The position numbers and the translations under genes were made by a program. Of a DNA stretch of 64,000 nt, positions 53,964 through 63,201 are shown piece after piece. The stretch comes from Cyanophora paradoxa (taxonomy: Eukaryota; Glaucocystophyceae; Cyanophorales; Cyanophoraceae): NCBI GenBank assembly GCA_004431415.1, contig QPMI01000511.1:62001-126000 (forward strand), in the 5' to 3' direction. The notes under the pieces were generated by a model. That model saw only the letters and a program-made list of their open reading frames with translations. It was not told where the DNA came from and did no database searches. How positions within the stretch are numbered: position 1 is the stretch's first letter; each line of letters begins with the position of its first letter.

Positions 53964-54594
53964 CTAGCAAGGCCTGCTCCTCCAAGTCTGCACCACCGCC
54001 GCTCCAGCGCTAGCGCTAGCTCGATACCGCCTCCGGCTTGATCTCCCTTGGCTCCAGCCACCTGAGAGGCTCAGGCCACCTCCTCTGGTGAAGCCGGTAT
54101 CGTTGCTCTTGTCCAGCTTGAGGTAGCGGTAGGGCGCCGGCGCCGGCCAGTCCGGCCTGTGGCCGCTTGCCTCCTTGGCTATGTCCTTGGGCCTACGCGG
54201 ACGCAGGTCGGCCTTGGCCTTCGCCCTCTGCAGGGGGCCCAGCGCCTTGAACTTCGGTGCCTTGGTCGCCGGCAGGGCCTTGGGCTGGGGCTTCTGGGGC
54301 TTCTGCGTCTTCACCGCCTTGGGCTTCGGCATCCTTGGCTGCTTCGATTTCGGCATACTTCTTGCTCATAAATGAGAAAAGCGCCTCAAAGTCTGCCTTT
54401 ATCTCCTCCTTGGACCAGGATGTCACCTGATCCGGGTCACCTGAGAACGGCGCATCGAACGCCACGTGGAGCGATTTGCAGGCCTGGGCAATCATTGGCT
54501 CGGGCCATGCCAGCTCGATCAGCTGAAGGTAGATGTTGAGGGCCTTGTCGAGCTTGGCGCCCTGGGAGACCAGCTGGGAGATGGCGGGCTCCAT
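53964..54594 (-). CDS. basic Lys/Pro-rich viral-block protein, frameshifted
   Basis: Start at ATG 54594 (MEPAISQLVSQGAKLDKALN). A helical N-terminal domain runs to FSFMSKKYAEIE (about 54350). A shift near 54330 leads to the frame KPKAVKTQKPQKPQPKALPA, a long Lys/Pro/Arg-rich region, and then HRPDWPAPAPYRYLKLDKSN near 54120. A histone-like or core DNA-packaging role would suit the charge, but no family is recognised. In the other frame the same DNA would give an acidic tail (EAQGGEDAEAPE), so the choice of frame is uncertain. Confidence 0.45.
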
Positions 54595-54659
54595 GGTGGG
54601 TAGACTAGCATCAGAAATGGCGCCAAGTTCGAATCTATTTTTTTACCGGGAGAGTTTGG

Positions 54660-54735
54660 CCCGAGTCCCAGGTCCAAGTTCCAGCCCATGACGGAAAAAC
54701 CCATGACGGAATCTTTCGCGTCCGCGTCACTTCTC
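54660..54735 (-). repeat. viral-block repeat, copy 4 (inverted)
   Basis: Inverted partner of copy 1, with the same outer flank (GCGTCCGCGTCACTTC). Copies 1 and 4 enclose copies 2 and 3, giving a nested arrangement. It lies about 115 bp before the start at 54851. Confidence 0.8.
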
Positions 54736-54743
54736 CCCCCCTC

Positions 54744-54763
54744 CTCAGGTGAGCGCTCACCTG
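54744..54763 (+). promoter_or_regulatory. 20-bp perfect palindrome TCAGGTGAGC/GCTCACCTGA
   Basis: It lies 88 nt before ATG 54851 and is followed by another TCACCTGA at 54767. The same TCACCTGA core occurs at 55355-55362 (67 nt before ATG 55429) and at 55737-55744 with an inverted TCAGGTG at 55759 (before ATG 55823). It is probably an operator or enhancer box shared by three consecutive genes. A TATA-like CTATAAG is at 54783. Confidence 0.65.
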
Positions 54764-54850
54764 AACCTCACCTGAACGGCCTCTATAAGCACGCGGCACG
54801 CGGCGTTCCCCTCACACTCTCAATCTCTCTCAACGCAACCAGCAAGCAAC

Positions 54851-55320
54851 ATGGCCCTTGTTGCCCAGTTCTTCGTCGAGGAATACACCGTGCGCGTGAT
54901 CGGCGAGCCCATTGACCGCGAGGTGGAAGTTCTCAAGGACGGCAAAGTAGACGACTGCAAGACTGCCCGGTAAGATCCTCCTCATGAAGCTCTCCGACGA
55001 TGGCTTCTCCTTCACCCTGGTCTCCTGCGCCAAGACCCAAACCGGACAGACGGCCTACATCGTGACCTTCTCCGCGGGGCGCCTGAACTGCACGCATGTT
55101 CAAGTACCCGAGTGGGCCTCGTTCTGCGCGGCGATCTCTCCCTCAGGCCGCTCCCTCGCCTACACATTCTTTGAGGGTATCAGTGCAACATCTGGGTCTT
55201 GCGGAGGCAGATGGGCTCCCCCAGATGAAGGTCGATCAGCTGCACCAGCAGTGCGGCTACCCCTTTAGCCTTGACGATAGGATGATTTCCTTTGATCTTG
55301 ATGGCTCTGTATCCCTCTGA
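54851..55320 (+). CDS. viral-block beta-rich protein, frameshifted
   Basis: Start MALVAQFFVEEYTVRVIGEP after the TATA-like box and TCACCTGA palindromes. The first frame ends early at TAA (54971), but an adjoining frame continues at once with ILLMKLSDDGFSFTLVSCAK and then FSAGRLNCTHVQVPEWASFC. A further shift near 55185 leads to LAEADGLPQMKVDQLHQQCG and the stop at 55318-55320. This is mostly beta-strand by pattern and about 155 aa. No family is recognised. Promoter layout matches the two genes downstream. Confidence 0.5.
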
Positions 55321-55428
55321 AATTGAACGCGTGTTTTCTGACTTCGTCTGAAGCTCACCTGACGCGGGGCCTTAAGAGGGGGCACGGGGCCTCGGTTCCT
55401 CACACTTTAACCGTAAGCCAACGAGAGA

Positions 55429-55800
55429 ATGTGCGCCCCCAAGTACTTCACCTGCTGCCTGACCTTCGGCATCTTCGAGTACGAGGCCATGGAAGAGGAT
55501 CTGGACGAGAACGGCGAGATCTGCTTCAACTACTGCAGGCTGCTGCGCAACATCTCGCTGGAGTGCCGCAAGGGCGACTGCTTCCAGCACATCATGCTCA
55601 ATCCCGCCAAGAACGAGATCACCCTGTACGCCGTCGCCTGCCCCAGCGCCAGATTTAGACTCTCGAATATTCGCGTAGCCGCGATCGAAGCCCTTCCCCC
55701 CCCAGTGAGACGAATTGAACACGTGTTTTACCTGAATCACCTGAGCGCTCAGCTGAAGTCAGGTGGGGCGCCCTTTAAATATTTTCTAGCGCTAGGCTGA
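55429..55800 (+). CDS. viral-block Cys-rich protein (123 aa)
   Basis: Open frame from MCAPKYFTCCLTFGIFEYEA. Six Cys lie in the first half (CCLTF, ICFNYCRLL, LECRKGDCF), suggesting a zinc-binding or disulfide-rich fold. After ITLYAVACP at about 55650 the sequence may be out of frame (a stop follows in the neighbouring frame near 55660), so the natural protein may be only about 80 aa. It shares the TCACCTGA upstream box. Function unknown. Confidence 0.5.
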   Translation: MCAPKYFTCCLTFGIFEYEAMEEDLDENGEICFNYCRLLRNISLECRKGDCFQHIMLNPAKNEITLYAVACPSARFRLSNIRVAAIEALPPPVRRIEHVFYLNHLSAQLKSGGAPFKYFLALG

Positions 55801-55822
55801 TCGCACACTAAGCTCAGACAAC

Positions 55823-56611
55823 ATGGCCACCGTCCGCAACGCCAACGAGATCGACCCGCCAAGCTCGCCTTCGAGATCGACGCCACCGCCGCATCAAGGC
55901 CAAGTACGACGGCCTGCAGGGCCTCATGATGTACGCGCCGCCCATGGTCACCATCAACCCTGCATCAACACAGAGCAAGGCAAGGCGTGGAGCGACGAGA
56001 AGAAGGCCTTCGTCATGGAAGAAAACGGCGGATTCTACACGCTGGACCTCACCGATCTCAGCGCCGTCGACGGCCAGACGAACCCGCCGCGGACGAGTTC
56101 CTCAAGCTGCTCGAGGCCCTGGACGCGAAATTCTGCGAGTTCGTGCAGCAGAACCAGGCCAAGCTCAAGGTCTCGCCCGGCCGCTCCCTCTCCAAGGACC
56201 AGATCTCGGTGCTGCAGACCCCCAGCGTGCGCATCAAGGTCGACAAGGAGTCGGGCCAGGCCTTCTACAAGTACCTCAACATGCGCATCCGCACCCAGAC
56301 GATGGCGGGCAAGCGCAAGACCATCCCCGTCGTCGACATGTCCAACTACCTCATCACCGAGCGCGCCACCATCGCACCGGCGACCTGGTGGCCGCCCTCG
56401 TCAAAATCGACACCGCCTACGCCATCCCCGAGGGCAAGTTCGGCCTCAAGTGGTCCTTCCTCGCCGTGCAGCAGTGCAAGGTCGGCGCCTTTCGCTTCGC
56501 AGGCCGCACGCCCGAGCTGGCCTTCAGGCCCTACGACAACGAGGCCAGCTTCGAGCCCTACCTAAACCCGAGTCTATGTACACAGCCCCATGCAGTAGCT
56601 CGGACGAATAA
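55823..56611 (+). CDS. OB-fold ssDNA-binding-like protein (gp2.5/DUF5871-like), frameshifted
   Basis: Start MATVRNANEID after a TTTAAATATTTTC box. About six single missing bases (near 55858, 55893, 55965, 56090, 56376, 56566), most within C/G runs, are needed to follow one frame. Core segments are MMYAPPMVTINP, KAWSDEKKAFVMEENGGFY, FYKYLNMRIRTQ and, most telling, a strand pair GDLVAALVKIDTAYAIP then GKFGLKWSFLAVQ, the pattern of the last strands of giant-virus and phage gp2.5-like ssDNA-binding OB folds. The acidic tail (CSSSDE) fits the acidic C-termini of SSBs. It would cover ssDNA at the fork and could partner the YqaJ exonuclease. Fold assignment is by pattern only. Confidence 0.5.
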   Translation: MATVRNANEIDPPSSPSRSTPPPHQGQVRRPAGPHDVRAAHGHHQPCINTEQGKAWSDEKKAFVMEENGGFYTLDLTDLSAVDGQTNPPRTSSSSCSRPWTRNSASSCSRTRPSSRSRPAAPSPRTRSRCCRPPACASRSTRSRARPSTSTSTCASAPRRWRASARPSPSSTCPTTSSPSAPPSHRRPGGRPRQNRHRLRHPRGQVRPQVVLPRRAAVQGRRLSLRRPHARAGLQALRQRGQLRALPKPESMYTAPCSSSDE

Positions 56612-56651
56612 ATTGTGAATTTTTGGTGCAATTGATTACACGCGTTTACAC

Positions 56652-57430
56652 TCAAAGGCCGTTGAACTTGCCGCCCACCGCCTTGGGCTCCGCCGCCGTC
56701 GAGGCCGCCGCCTCCGTCACCTCCTTCATTACCTCCGGGTTCGCGTTCGCCGCGTGCACCGCCAGCACCGTCTGCACAAGGGCCATCCCCAGGCGCGCCT
56801 CGGGCCCCAGGGTCACGTAGCGCGAGTACTTGATCACCAGCTCCTCCAAAATCGGCTGCACCTGGTCCATCGAAGAGAGCGTCGCCTGCCCGAGCCCGTC
56901 GAGCTTCAGGCCGATCGGATCGTACGCCTTGTTCAGGTGCTCCAGCGAGTGCATGCCCGCGATCAGAAAGAGGCGCGCCGCCTCCAGCGAACCCCGCGTG
57001 CTCAGCTCGCGCTGAATCTCCTCGTACTCTTCCTTCAGCTCGTCCAGCGGCGTCGCCAGGCTCAGCTTCTTCGTGGACGTAAGCTCGCCCCGAACGAGCG
57101 CCGGTACTGCGCGATCTGCCGCAGAACCTGCTTCTTCTCGTCCACGTCACCTGCGCCTCGTCCGCGGCCGCTCCTGCAGGTCGATTCCAGCGCCTTTTTC
57201 ACGCTCTGCTCCTTTTTCTTCGTCATTTCGATGTGCTCCTGCACGCTGAAGCTCGCGCCCTTGCTCGGCGCCGTCGGCGGCACGCGGGCCCGTCGCCCGG
57301 CAGCGCCATCCTGTCGCCTTCGGCGCCTTCTCCCCTTTTCCTTGCCCTCCTTCGCGGGGCGGCCTTCTTCCGGGCTGCGGGATTCCACGGGGTTCGGCCC
57401 GTCCACGGCCAGCGCCTCGAAGCCAAGCAT
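56652..57430 (-). CDS. DUF5767-like giant-virus protein, frameshifted
   Basis: Start at ATG 57430 (MLGFEALAVDGPNPVESRSP). A Lys/Arg-rich low-complexity part with missing bases is followed by EHIEMTKKKEQSVKKAL and a helical segment (KEEYEEIQRELSTRG). The C-terminal part is intact: MHSLEHLNKAYDPIGLKLDG, then ILEELVIKYSRYVTLGPEAR and GMALVQTVLAVHAANANPE. The order 'LNxxxDPxGLKLDG ... ELxxKY ... xPExRL ... H' is that of the DUF5767 family, known from mimivirus-, phycodna- and marseillevirus-like genomes where it is often virion-associated. This is one of the better taxonomic markers in the block. An AT box AATATTTCTAAG lies about 32 nt upstream. It is convergent with the SSB-like gene. Confidence 0.6.
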
Positions 57431-57485
57431 CGCGAGGGTCCATCCTTTACGCCTGCCCCTTAGAAATATTTTTACTCGAGTCAGC

Positions 57486-58399
57486 TCAACGAAGAGCTCG
57501 ACGTACAGCCACAGCTTCTCGCGCAGCTCCGGCCCGCTGCCGTAGAGAGCGAGCGCACGGCCGAGGCGTACTCCTGCGGCAGCCTCTCGAAACCGAGTCG
57601 TCCTTCGCCTTGATTAATTCCGCCTCCGCGTTGATGTGCTCCTGAACAGAACGATGACCGCCGTGGCCCCTATGCCGCGCAGCGACTGGATCTGCGCCCG
57701 CACCCCGTGCTCCTTGGCCTCCGGCTCCAGAGGTCGAGGAAGCGGCCCCAGCGCGCCTCGATCTGCTCGCCCAGCGTCGCCTCCGTCGCTGCCATGTGCT
57801 CGCGTGGGCCTCAGAAATTACTGACGGGTCGGAGGGCCCGGCTGCTAGGTCGTACATCTCCGCCTTCCGGGCGTTCGTTTCCGCGAGCATGGTAATCTGA
57901 CTGTTCTCCGTGTTCCGGACGAGGGCCTGGAAGGCTGTCTGAATTGCAGTCTGCGATGCTTCGACATACCGGCCACCGTCCCTTTGCACGGAGCGCTTCC
58001 ATGCGTCCTTTCTCGAACGGCGTGGCAAGCTGGTTGCTCTGCAGCGCAGGGAGCGGGTTGACGACGCGGGGCAGCAGTTCTGGTCCGCGTAAGGCGTGGC
58101 CGTGGGCAGGGCCGGGCCGCGCGTCCCGGCTGATCGAGGAGCATGCCCCGAACGGATTGCCCCGGCTGAAGTCCACGTCGTTGCGCCCGTAGGGCTTGTT
58201 GACGGCGCTGCTGATGTTGGCCGTCTGCGCGTTGAACATGGCGAGAGGTCGGGGTGTAGCCGCGCGCAGCCCTGCGGGTTCGCAGCCGTCTGCCCGTAGC
58301 GACCGGCCGGCCCGAGCAGGTTCTCCTTCTCGATCTCTTCCATCGTCTGATCCAGCCGCGCTCGCGCGCCCACTTCATGACGAGATCGTCGTAGTTCAT
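57486..58399 (-). CDS. viral-block protein of unknown function, many frameshifts
   Basis: Start at ATG 58399 (MNYDDLVMKWARERG). The coding signal moves between all three frames: TMEEIEKENLLGPAGRYGQT (about 58330), MFNAQTANISSAVNKPYGRN (about 58240), TENSQITMLAETNARKAEM (about 57910), and helical sequence to about 57490. At least six single-base gaps are needed. It overlaps the stop of the next upstream gene by 4 nt, so a co-transcribed pair is likely. It is probably a virion component by position next to the capsid gene. No family recognised. Confidence 0.4.
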
Positions 58400-58917
58400 C
58401 GGAAGAAAACCTTCTGGTATTTATCGAAGCGCTGAATTTCGATATCCTGCTCGATCATGTTCGTAATTCGCTCCAGCAGCTCGGGTATATTCCTCGAGCA
58501 TTTGGCGACGCCCGGCTGCTTCAGGTCGAAGGCCGTCATCGCCCACTGGTCGAAATCGCGAATCATGATTTCCTTCCGCAGCTGAACGCGTTCTCCACAT
58601 CCTCCTCGTTGATCGTGCGGCCGGTTCGCGTTCTGCAGCTGCTGTCGGATGCCATGCGCATCAGCTTCTCCATCGAGGGCGTGTACTTCATCGCGGGCAG
58701 GGTCTTCGTTTCCCCCCGCTGAGCCCAGGCCGCGCCTTATCCTCGGGCGTGTAGATGTCCGCCTTCGTCCCATCTACGACGGGCACCTCGGGCATAATCG
58801 TGCCCGGAAGGAACTTGTTCACGATGCGTCCATGTCGGCCTTCAGGTCGTTCTTCAGCGACTGGCGCTGCTTCTTAGAGCCCTCCCCAATGTCCATCATA
58901 GAGTGGCCCTTCGTCAT
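58396..58917 (-). CDS. viral-block helical protein, frameshifted
   Basis: Start at ATG 58917 (MTKGHSMMDIGEGSKKQRQS). After shifts near 58830 and 58725 the sequence reads MKYTPSMEKLMRMASDS, then RTINEEDVENAF near 58600, then the intact end QLRKEIMIRDFDQWAMTAFD to FDKYQKVFFR, stop at 58396. It is almost entirely helical. The AT box AATAAATTTTCC lies 25 nt upstream. It is directly downstream of the capsid gene on the same strand. Confidence 0.45.
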
Positions 58918-58995
58918 CGCGCCTCGGTTAGGATCCCAGTGGAAAATTTATTGGTTCACATCGGCCTACCAGCACACCCTGGCTAACAAGCAATC

Positions 58996-60343
58996 TAATG
59001 GAAGCGGCGGTAGGCGCCGCCGTTGGTGAAGGTGATCTCGTTGTAGTAGCGGCAGTAGATGTCGGCCACGGGCTTGTCCGTGCCGTAGGTCTTGAGCGTG
59101 GTGAGCGTGAGCTCGATGGTCTTGAAGGCGCCATGTCGAGGCCGCCGAACATCTTGGTGTTGTCGGCCACGTCGTGCCGAAGGGAGCGAGTAGATGAACT
59201 CCGTCCCGAACTGGCCCACGTTGCGGGGCTGGATGTCGCTGCTGTGCCGTCGTGGGTCGCAAGGGTCGTGGGGCCGTGTCGTTGCCCGACCACGGGTGCG
59301 GGTGCAGCGCGTCGGCCACGTCGGCCGCTGCCGTCCCGTCCATCGAGGTCACGCCCGCAGCAGCTCGAGGTGCTTGCGGGCGGGGCGTGCGTGTGCTCCT
59401 TGTGCGCGATGGCCGTGCGCAAAAAGTGCGCGTCGTGGTTCGAGCTATCGAGCACCTTGATGTTGTCGCACTTCAGCTCGATCTTGTCGAGCGGGCGGAA
59501 GCGCAGAAGTGCTCGCCGTTGTCGGTGTGCGGCTTGTCGCGCACCACGATGATCAGCTCGTAGCAGATTCCGGTGAAGGGCAGGCGGATGGCCTTGCGAC
59601 TCGAACGAGACGTGGTAGTGCTGCACGTACTTGCCGCCACGTGAACGAGTTCGGGTGCAGCGCCAGCTCGCGCGAGTCGATGTGCACGTAGCGCAGGATG
59701 AGCTTGGTGTCCAGGCTGACGGTGCTCGTCAGGTTGGTGTTGGTGTGCAGGCCGCCGTCCACGTACGAGGCCGTGATCTCCTTCTGCGAGGCGTACGTGA
59801 TCTGCAGCTTCATGTCGTTTCCGGAGCAGCGGAGCTTGTGGAGCGGCACGGCGAACTTTCGACCGTGGCCGTCGCGATGCGAATCGGTATGTACAGCGTG
59901 TTCGAGCCTTGCCCCGGCGGCGCAGCGCTGGTGCGCCCAGAGGTTGTTCACCATGTCGACGTGCTGGACGACGGACTTGTCGTCCTCGAACTCGCGTAGA
60001 TGGCGTCGTAATGGCCGTCGTACTCGTGGATCAGCTGGCGCCACGAGATCTTCACCTTCTTGGCAGCACGTAGCCGGCCTTCGGGATGTAGAAGTGGTCC
60101 GCGTTCGTCAGCGCCGGCAGCGTCACCTTGAGCCAGGAGTCGTTGAACATCGGCGCCGAGTGCGGGATGACGATGTCGACGGTCTGGCGAAGCTCACGCC
60201 CGACTGCACGGGGCTCACTCGAGCACCTCGTCGACGAACGGCATCGCCGTGTCGAGGTCTCGTGCACGTGCACCGACGCATCGGAGCTGCGCAGCGAGTG
60301 GTGCAGGGCGGTTCGTGGGGGTGGAGATGAGCGCGGAAGCCAT
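58996..60343 (-). CDS. major capsid protein, double jelly-roll type, frameshifted
   Basis: About 450 aa from ATG 60343 (MASALISTPTNR) to TAG 58996. It is not readable in one frame: fifteen or more gaps of one or two bases are needed. Segments in order: FAQTVDIVIPHSAPMFNDSW and LKVTLPAL (about 60190-60125), matching the Ip..gD...yLxvxLPal strand of viral capsids; GYVLP then VKISWRQLIHEYDGHYDAIY, the Gha.i..v.l.iGg..id..yg pattern; MKLQITYASQKEITASYVDG; YELIIVVRDKPHTDNGEHF; RFRPLDKIELKCDNIKVLDS; and at the end FKTIELTLTTLKTYGTDKP, YCRYYNEITFTNGGAYRRFH, like the 'yNyNvLr..nG.aglaF' capsid terminus. It would form trimers in an icosahedral shell. AT box AAAATTTTCT is 28 nt upstream. Family-level placement between giant viruses and polinton-like viruses is uncertain. 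Confidence 0.65.
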
Positions 60344-60473
60344 GGTGGTTTAGGGGTGCGTTGAGAAAATTTTTTGGGTGGGCCTACGTTATTAGAGGGC
60401 GCGTCCCCCGTCTCGCAGGTCCGCGTCGTACGCCTCTGCGGAGTGCGTCGTGATGCAGACCGTCGCGTGTGCG

Positions 60474-60989
60474 TTAAGATACCCAGGCAATCCTTGGCCC
60501 AACATGAAGTAACGCTCTGGATCCAAGTTCATGAGTTGCTGGGCCGCTCCTTACGCGCCGCACACGCTCATAAAGGGTGCCCTTTGCCGCAGAATCCGAG
60601 CGGGTCGCTTCTCGCTCAGCTTCGAAGAATTTCACGACATCCCGCCAGGTCCGAAATATCACGGTGCTGCTCTGCTATCGTGCCTGTGCCTGTTGATCCA
60701 GCTGCCTGGCATGGGCTATCGATGCCAGTGGTTGAATCGATTTCTTCTGCAAGGTATTTCGCGCACGGCGGCGTCCCCTGCAGCGCGCGCGATTTCGGCG
60801 ATACGCTCACAAGAATCCCTCCCGGCGAGCCGATTGCCGGCGCTCCGCTCCGCTCCTCGTCATGGGATGTCTGGACTGGCTGGAATTGCCTGGAGCCCGG
60901 AGCGAATTTCTTCAGCAGCCCCCACGGCGAGCTTCTGTCGCCTCTTTCACCTTCTTGGCGGCCAGTTCAAGCGCATCGTTTACGTCCAT
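60474..60989 (-). CDS. viral-block helical protein, frameshifted
   Basis: Start at ATG 60989 (MDVNDALELAAKKVKEATE). It continues across several gaps as VGAAEEIRSGLQAIPASPDI, RIAEIARAAGDAAVREIP, QPLASIAHARQLDQQAQAR and, intact, VIFRTWRDVVKFFEAEREAT, with stop at 60474. All helical, about 170 aa. It overlaps the end of the upstream gene by about 10 nt. No family recognised. Confidence 0.4.
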
Positions 60990-62313
60990 GGTCGTATACC
61001 CGGGTCTCCGCCCATATCCTTGTACGCGGCCCTGCGCTTGTCCATGGCTTCCATCTCGCGCGGGGACGAGGGGGCGATTTCTATCCCCGCGTTTGCGAGT
61101 TGAGCCTGGACGGCGACGGGCACTGCTCGAGCACGGCCCTTGCCGGCAACGGCCACCGCCTCGGCCGCCACCACCTCTGGCGGGCGCGAGGGCCCCGCCT
61201 GCGGCTCGGGTGGCGGCGGGGGCGGCGGGGGGGTGGCGGGGGCTGCTGCTCCGCTGGGGGCGCCGACGGCCGGGCCACCGTGTCCGGGGGCTGCGAGGGG
61301 CCGGGCTGCGGCTGCAGCGGTGGCGTCTTCGGCCCGGGGGGCGGAGGCGGCGGAGGCGGAGGCCCCGGAGGCGGGGCCCCCCCTTCGTCGTCGGAGTCTG
61401 ACTCGATCATTTCGTCTCTGGGTTCCTTGGATGGCAGGGCCTTCTGAATGAGGGCCTCGCGCGCGCCCTTGCCCGCCTTGATTGCTCTGCCCATGGCCGC
61501 CTCCGGGAAACTGGCCTCGATGGCCTCGTTGTCCCCGTCCGTGATGCGCACCTTCTGCTCGCGGCGGGCCTTGATGTACTTTTCCTTGTCCATCCGCTTC
61601 TTCGCCCGCCTCTCCCTGGGCACGTCGCGCTGGCGGCTCTCGTCCGGCCCCGGCCCCTCGCTGTCCGAGCTCGAGGGCGGCTCGGCCTGGGCGAAGGGCT
61701 GGCGCGTGTTGCGGTTCGCGTAGTCGGGGTCGTACTTCCCTCCGATCAGCTCCTCGGGCTTCTTGTTCTCGCGCGCGTAGATGCTCGTGGGCTTGAACTC
61801 CTCGCCGTTGATGATGTACTTGTAGTAGTAGTACGCGTCCTCGAGGTTCATCGGCCCCAGCGTCTCGAGGCGCTTCTTGCGCTTCAGGAATTCGGTGATC
61901 TGATCCTCCTTCGACTTGCAGAACTCCCGCACGCCCGGCAGCACCGTCAGGTTCTTGCCGTCCACGTCGCAGGCGCCCGCCCCCTTGGCCTTCAGGTTCG
62001 CGGTGAAGGCCGACTGGCCCATCAGCCAGGCGCGGAAGCCCTCCTCGTACTCCTCGTCGAGGCTCGACTCCATCTGCTGGAACTTGTTGATGTAGTAGGC
62101 GTTGGCGATGGCCTGCGCCTCCACCTCGGCGAGCTTGTCCGATTGATCGCGCTCCTCGAACCGAATTTCCGGCGTGGCCCTCGCCAGCGCCGTCTTCATC
62201 AGCTGCTGAAAGTGTGCGTACTTGTCGCTCTCGAAGGGCGTGATGTGCGAGTCCCCGCCCCCCGGGATCGCGAGCACGTTGCGCGGCGCGAAACGCGAGG
62301 CGAGCCCCCTCAT
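60980..62313 (-). CDS. large charged viral-block protein (about 440 aa), one frameshift
   Basis: Start chosen at ATG 62313 (MRGLASRFAPRNVLAIPGGG), overlapping the previous stop as ATGA. The first 300 residues are intact: helical, acidic/basic, with EDAYYYYKYIINGEEF, acidic SSSDSEGPGPDESRQ, then basic ERRAKKRMDKEKYIKARREQ. A Pro-rich linker follows (about 61400-61200), where one base is missing in a C run, then VVAAEAVAVAGKG and a helical end to 60980. It may be a scaffold, core or terminal protein; none can be shown. No known domain. Confidence 0.6.
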
Positions 62314-62588
62314 TTGCACTTCTTAGGAGCCGGCTTTGAAATTTTATCGGTCTTGGCCTTGTCTTCCTTCCCGTCCTTCTTCTCGGCCCCCTTCTTCCCC
62401 TGCTTCGTCGGGCGCATCGCCACGAATATTTCGCCGGGCGAGACGTCCTCGTACAGCGGCTTCGGTCCCTTAGGAAATTCGGGCGGGCCCTTCAGCTTCT
62501 CCTTCGCCTCCTTCACCTCCGCCTTGGTGGGCCGCTCCTGCCCGTTCGTGGGCGCCTTTTTCGCGGGCTTCTTCTGCGCCTCCGGCAT
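62310..62588 (-). CDS. Lys-rich viral-block protein (92 aa)
   Basis: Intact frame MPEAQKKPAKKAPTNGQERP ... ISKPAPKKCK. About one third of residues are Lys/Arg and it is Pro-rich, like core DNA-condensing proteins of large DNA viruses. The AT box ATATTTTTCT lies 13 nt upstream. The stop overlaps the next start by 4 nt (ATGA), so the two are likely translated from one message or tightly packed. Confidence 0.65.
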   Translation of the reverse strand: MPEAQKKPAKKAPTNGQERPTKAEVKEAKEKLKGPPEFPKGPKPLYEDVSPGEIFVAMRPTKQGKKGAEKKDGKEDKAKTDKISKPAPKKCK

Positions 62589-62590
62589 GT

Positions 62591-62955
62591 TTACCCATCA
62601 CCAGAAAAATATGGGTTGGCGCCCCCGTACGTCTCGGGGAACTGCCTCTCCCACCTGCGCATGGCCGCGTCCCTCTGGTCGCGAAGCTACGGTAGGCCGC
62701 GGCCCTCTGCCCCATCACGATTTGCCAGAGCCGTGCACGGACCTCGTCCTGCAGTCTGTACACCCAATCGCGAATGTTCTCGACGATATCCGTCGGCAGC
62801 GTGGCCAACCCCGCCTTGATCTCGGGTACATCCGTGGGATCCTCTTCGAGCGTAAGCTTCTGCATGCGAGCGCGCAGCATCTCAATTTGCGTATCGATTG
62901 GGGCCAATAAGGATAGATCGAGACATCGGGGTACGGGGTCACTGAGAAATAACAC
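62591..62955 (-). CDS. viral-block helical protein, one frameshift
   Basis: The frame reads LSLLAPIDTQIEMLRARMQK, then DPTDVPEIKAGLATLPTDIV and YRLQDEVRARLWQIVMGQRA. One missing base near 62690 leads to LRDQRDAAMRRWERQFPETY and the end NPYFSGDG with stop at 62591. The start is uncertain: no ATG lies in the first frame before MLRARM, and the upstream 20 nt overlap the neighbouring gene. Soluble and helical; function unknown. Confidence 0.5.
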
Positions 62956-63198
62956 TGGGTCGGAAGAGGAGGTACCCCACCAGGATCCCCGCTATAATCC
63001 AGAGGGGCGACCAGTCGCGCTCCGCCGGCGCGCCCCCGGCGTCACCATCAGCTGCCCCGCCCGGGCCTGCGCAGGCCGTGCGTGCGTGGTCCGCCCAGTG
63101 CGGGCGCGGGAACTGCTCCTGCGGCATGCGCTCGGGGTAGACGCCGTCGAATCGGTTCTGCATTTGTACATGTCCCTATCGAACAGCAGGGAGGCCAT
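62939..63198 (-). CDS. C-terminally anchored viral-block protein (about 86 aa), one frameshift
   Basis: Start MASLLFDRDMYK at 63198, then one missing base at 63163, then QNRFDGVYPERMPQEQFPRP. It ends with the helix SPLWIIAGILVGYLLFRPS and stop at 62939. This is a tail-anchored topology with a hydrophilic face of about 60 residues. The AT box GTATTTCTAAG lies 20 nt before the start. Function unknown; a virion membrane protein is plausible. Confidence 0.55.
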
Positions 63199-63201
63199 TT
63201 C

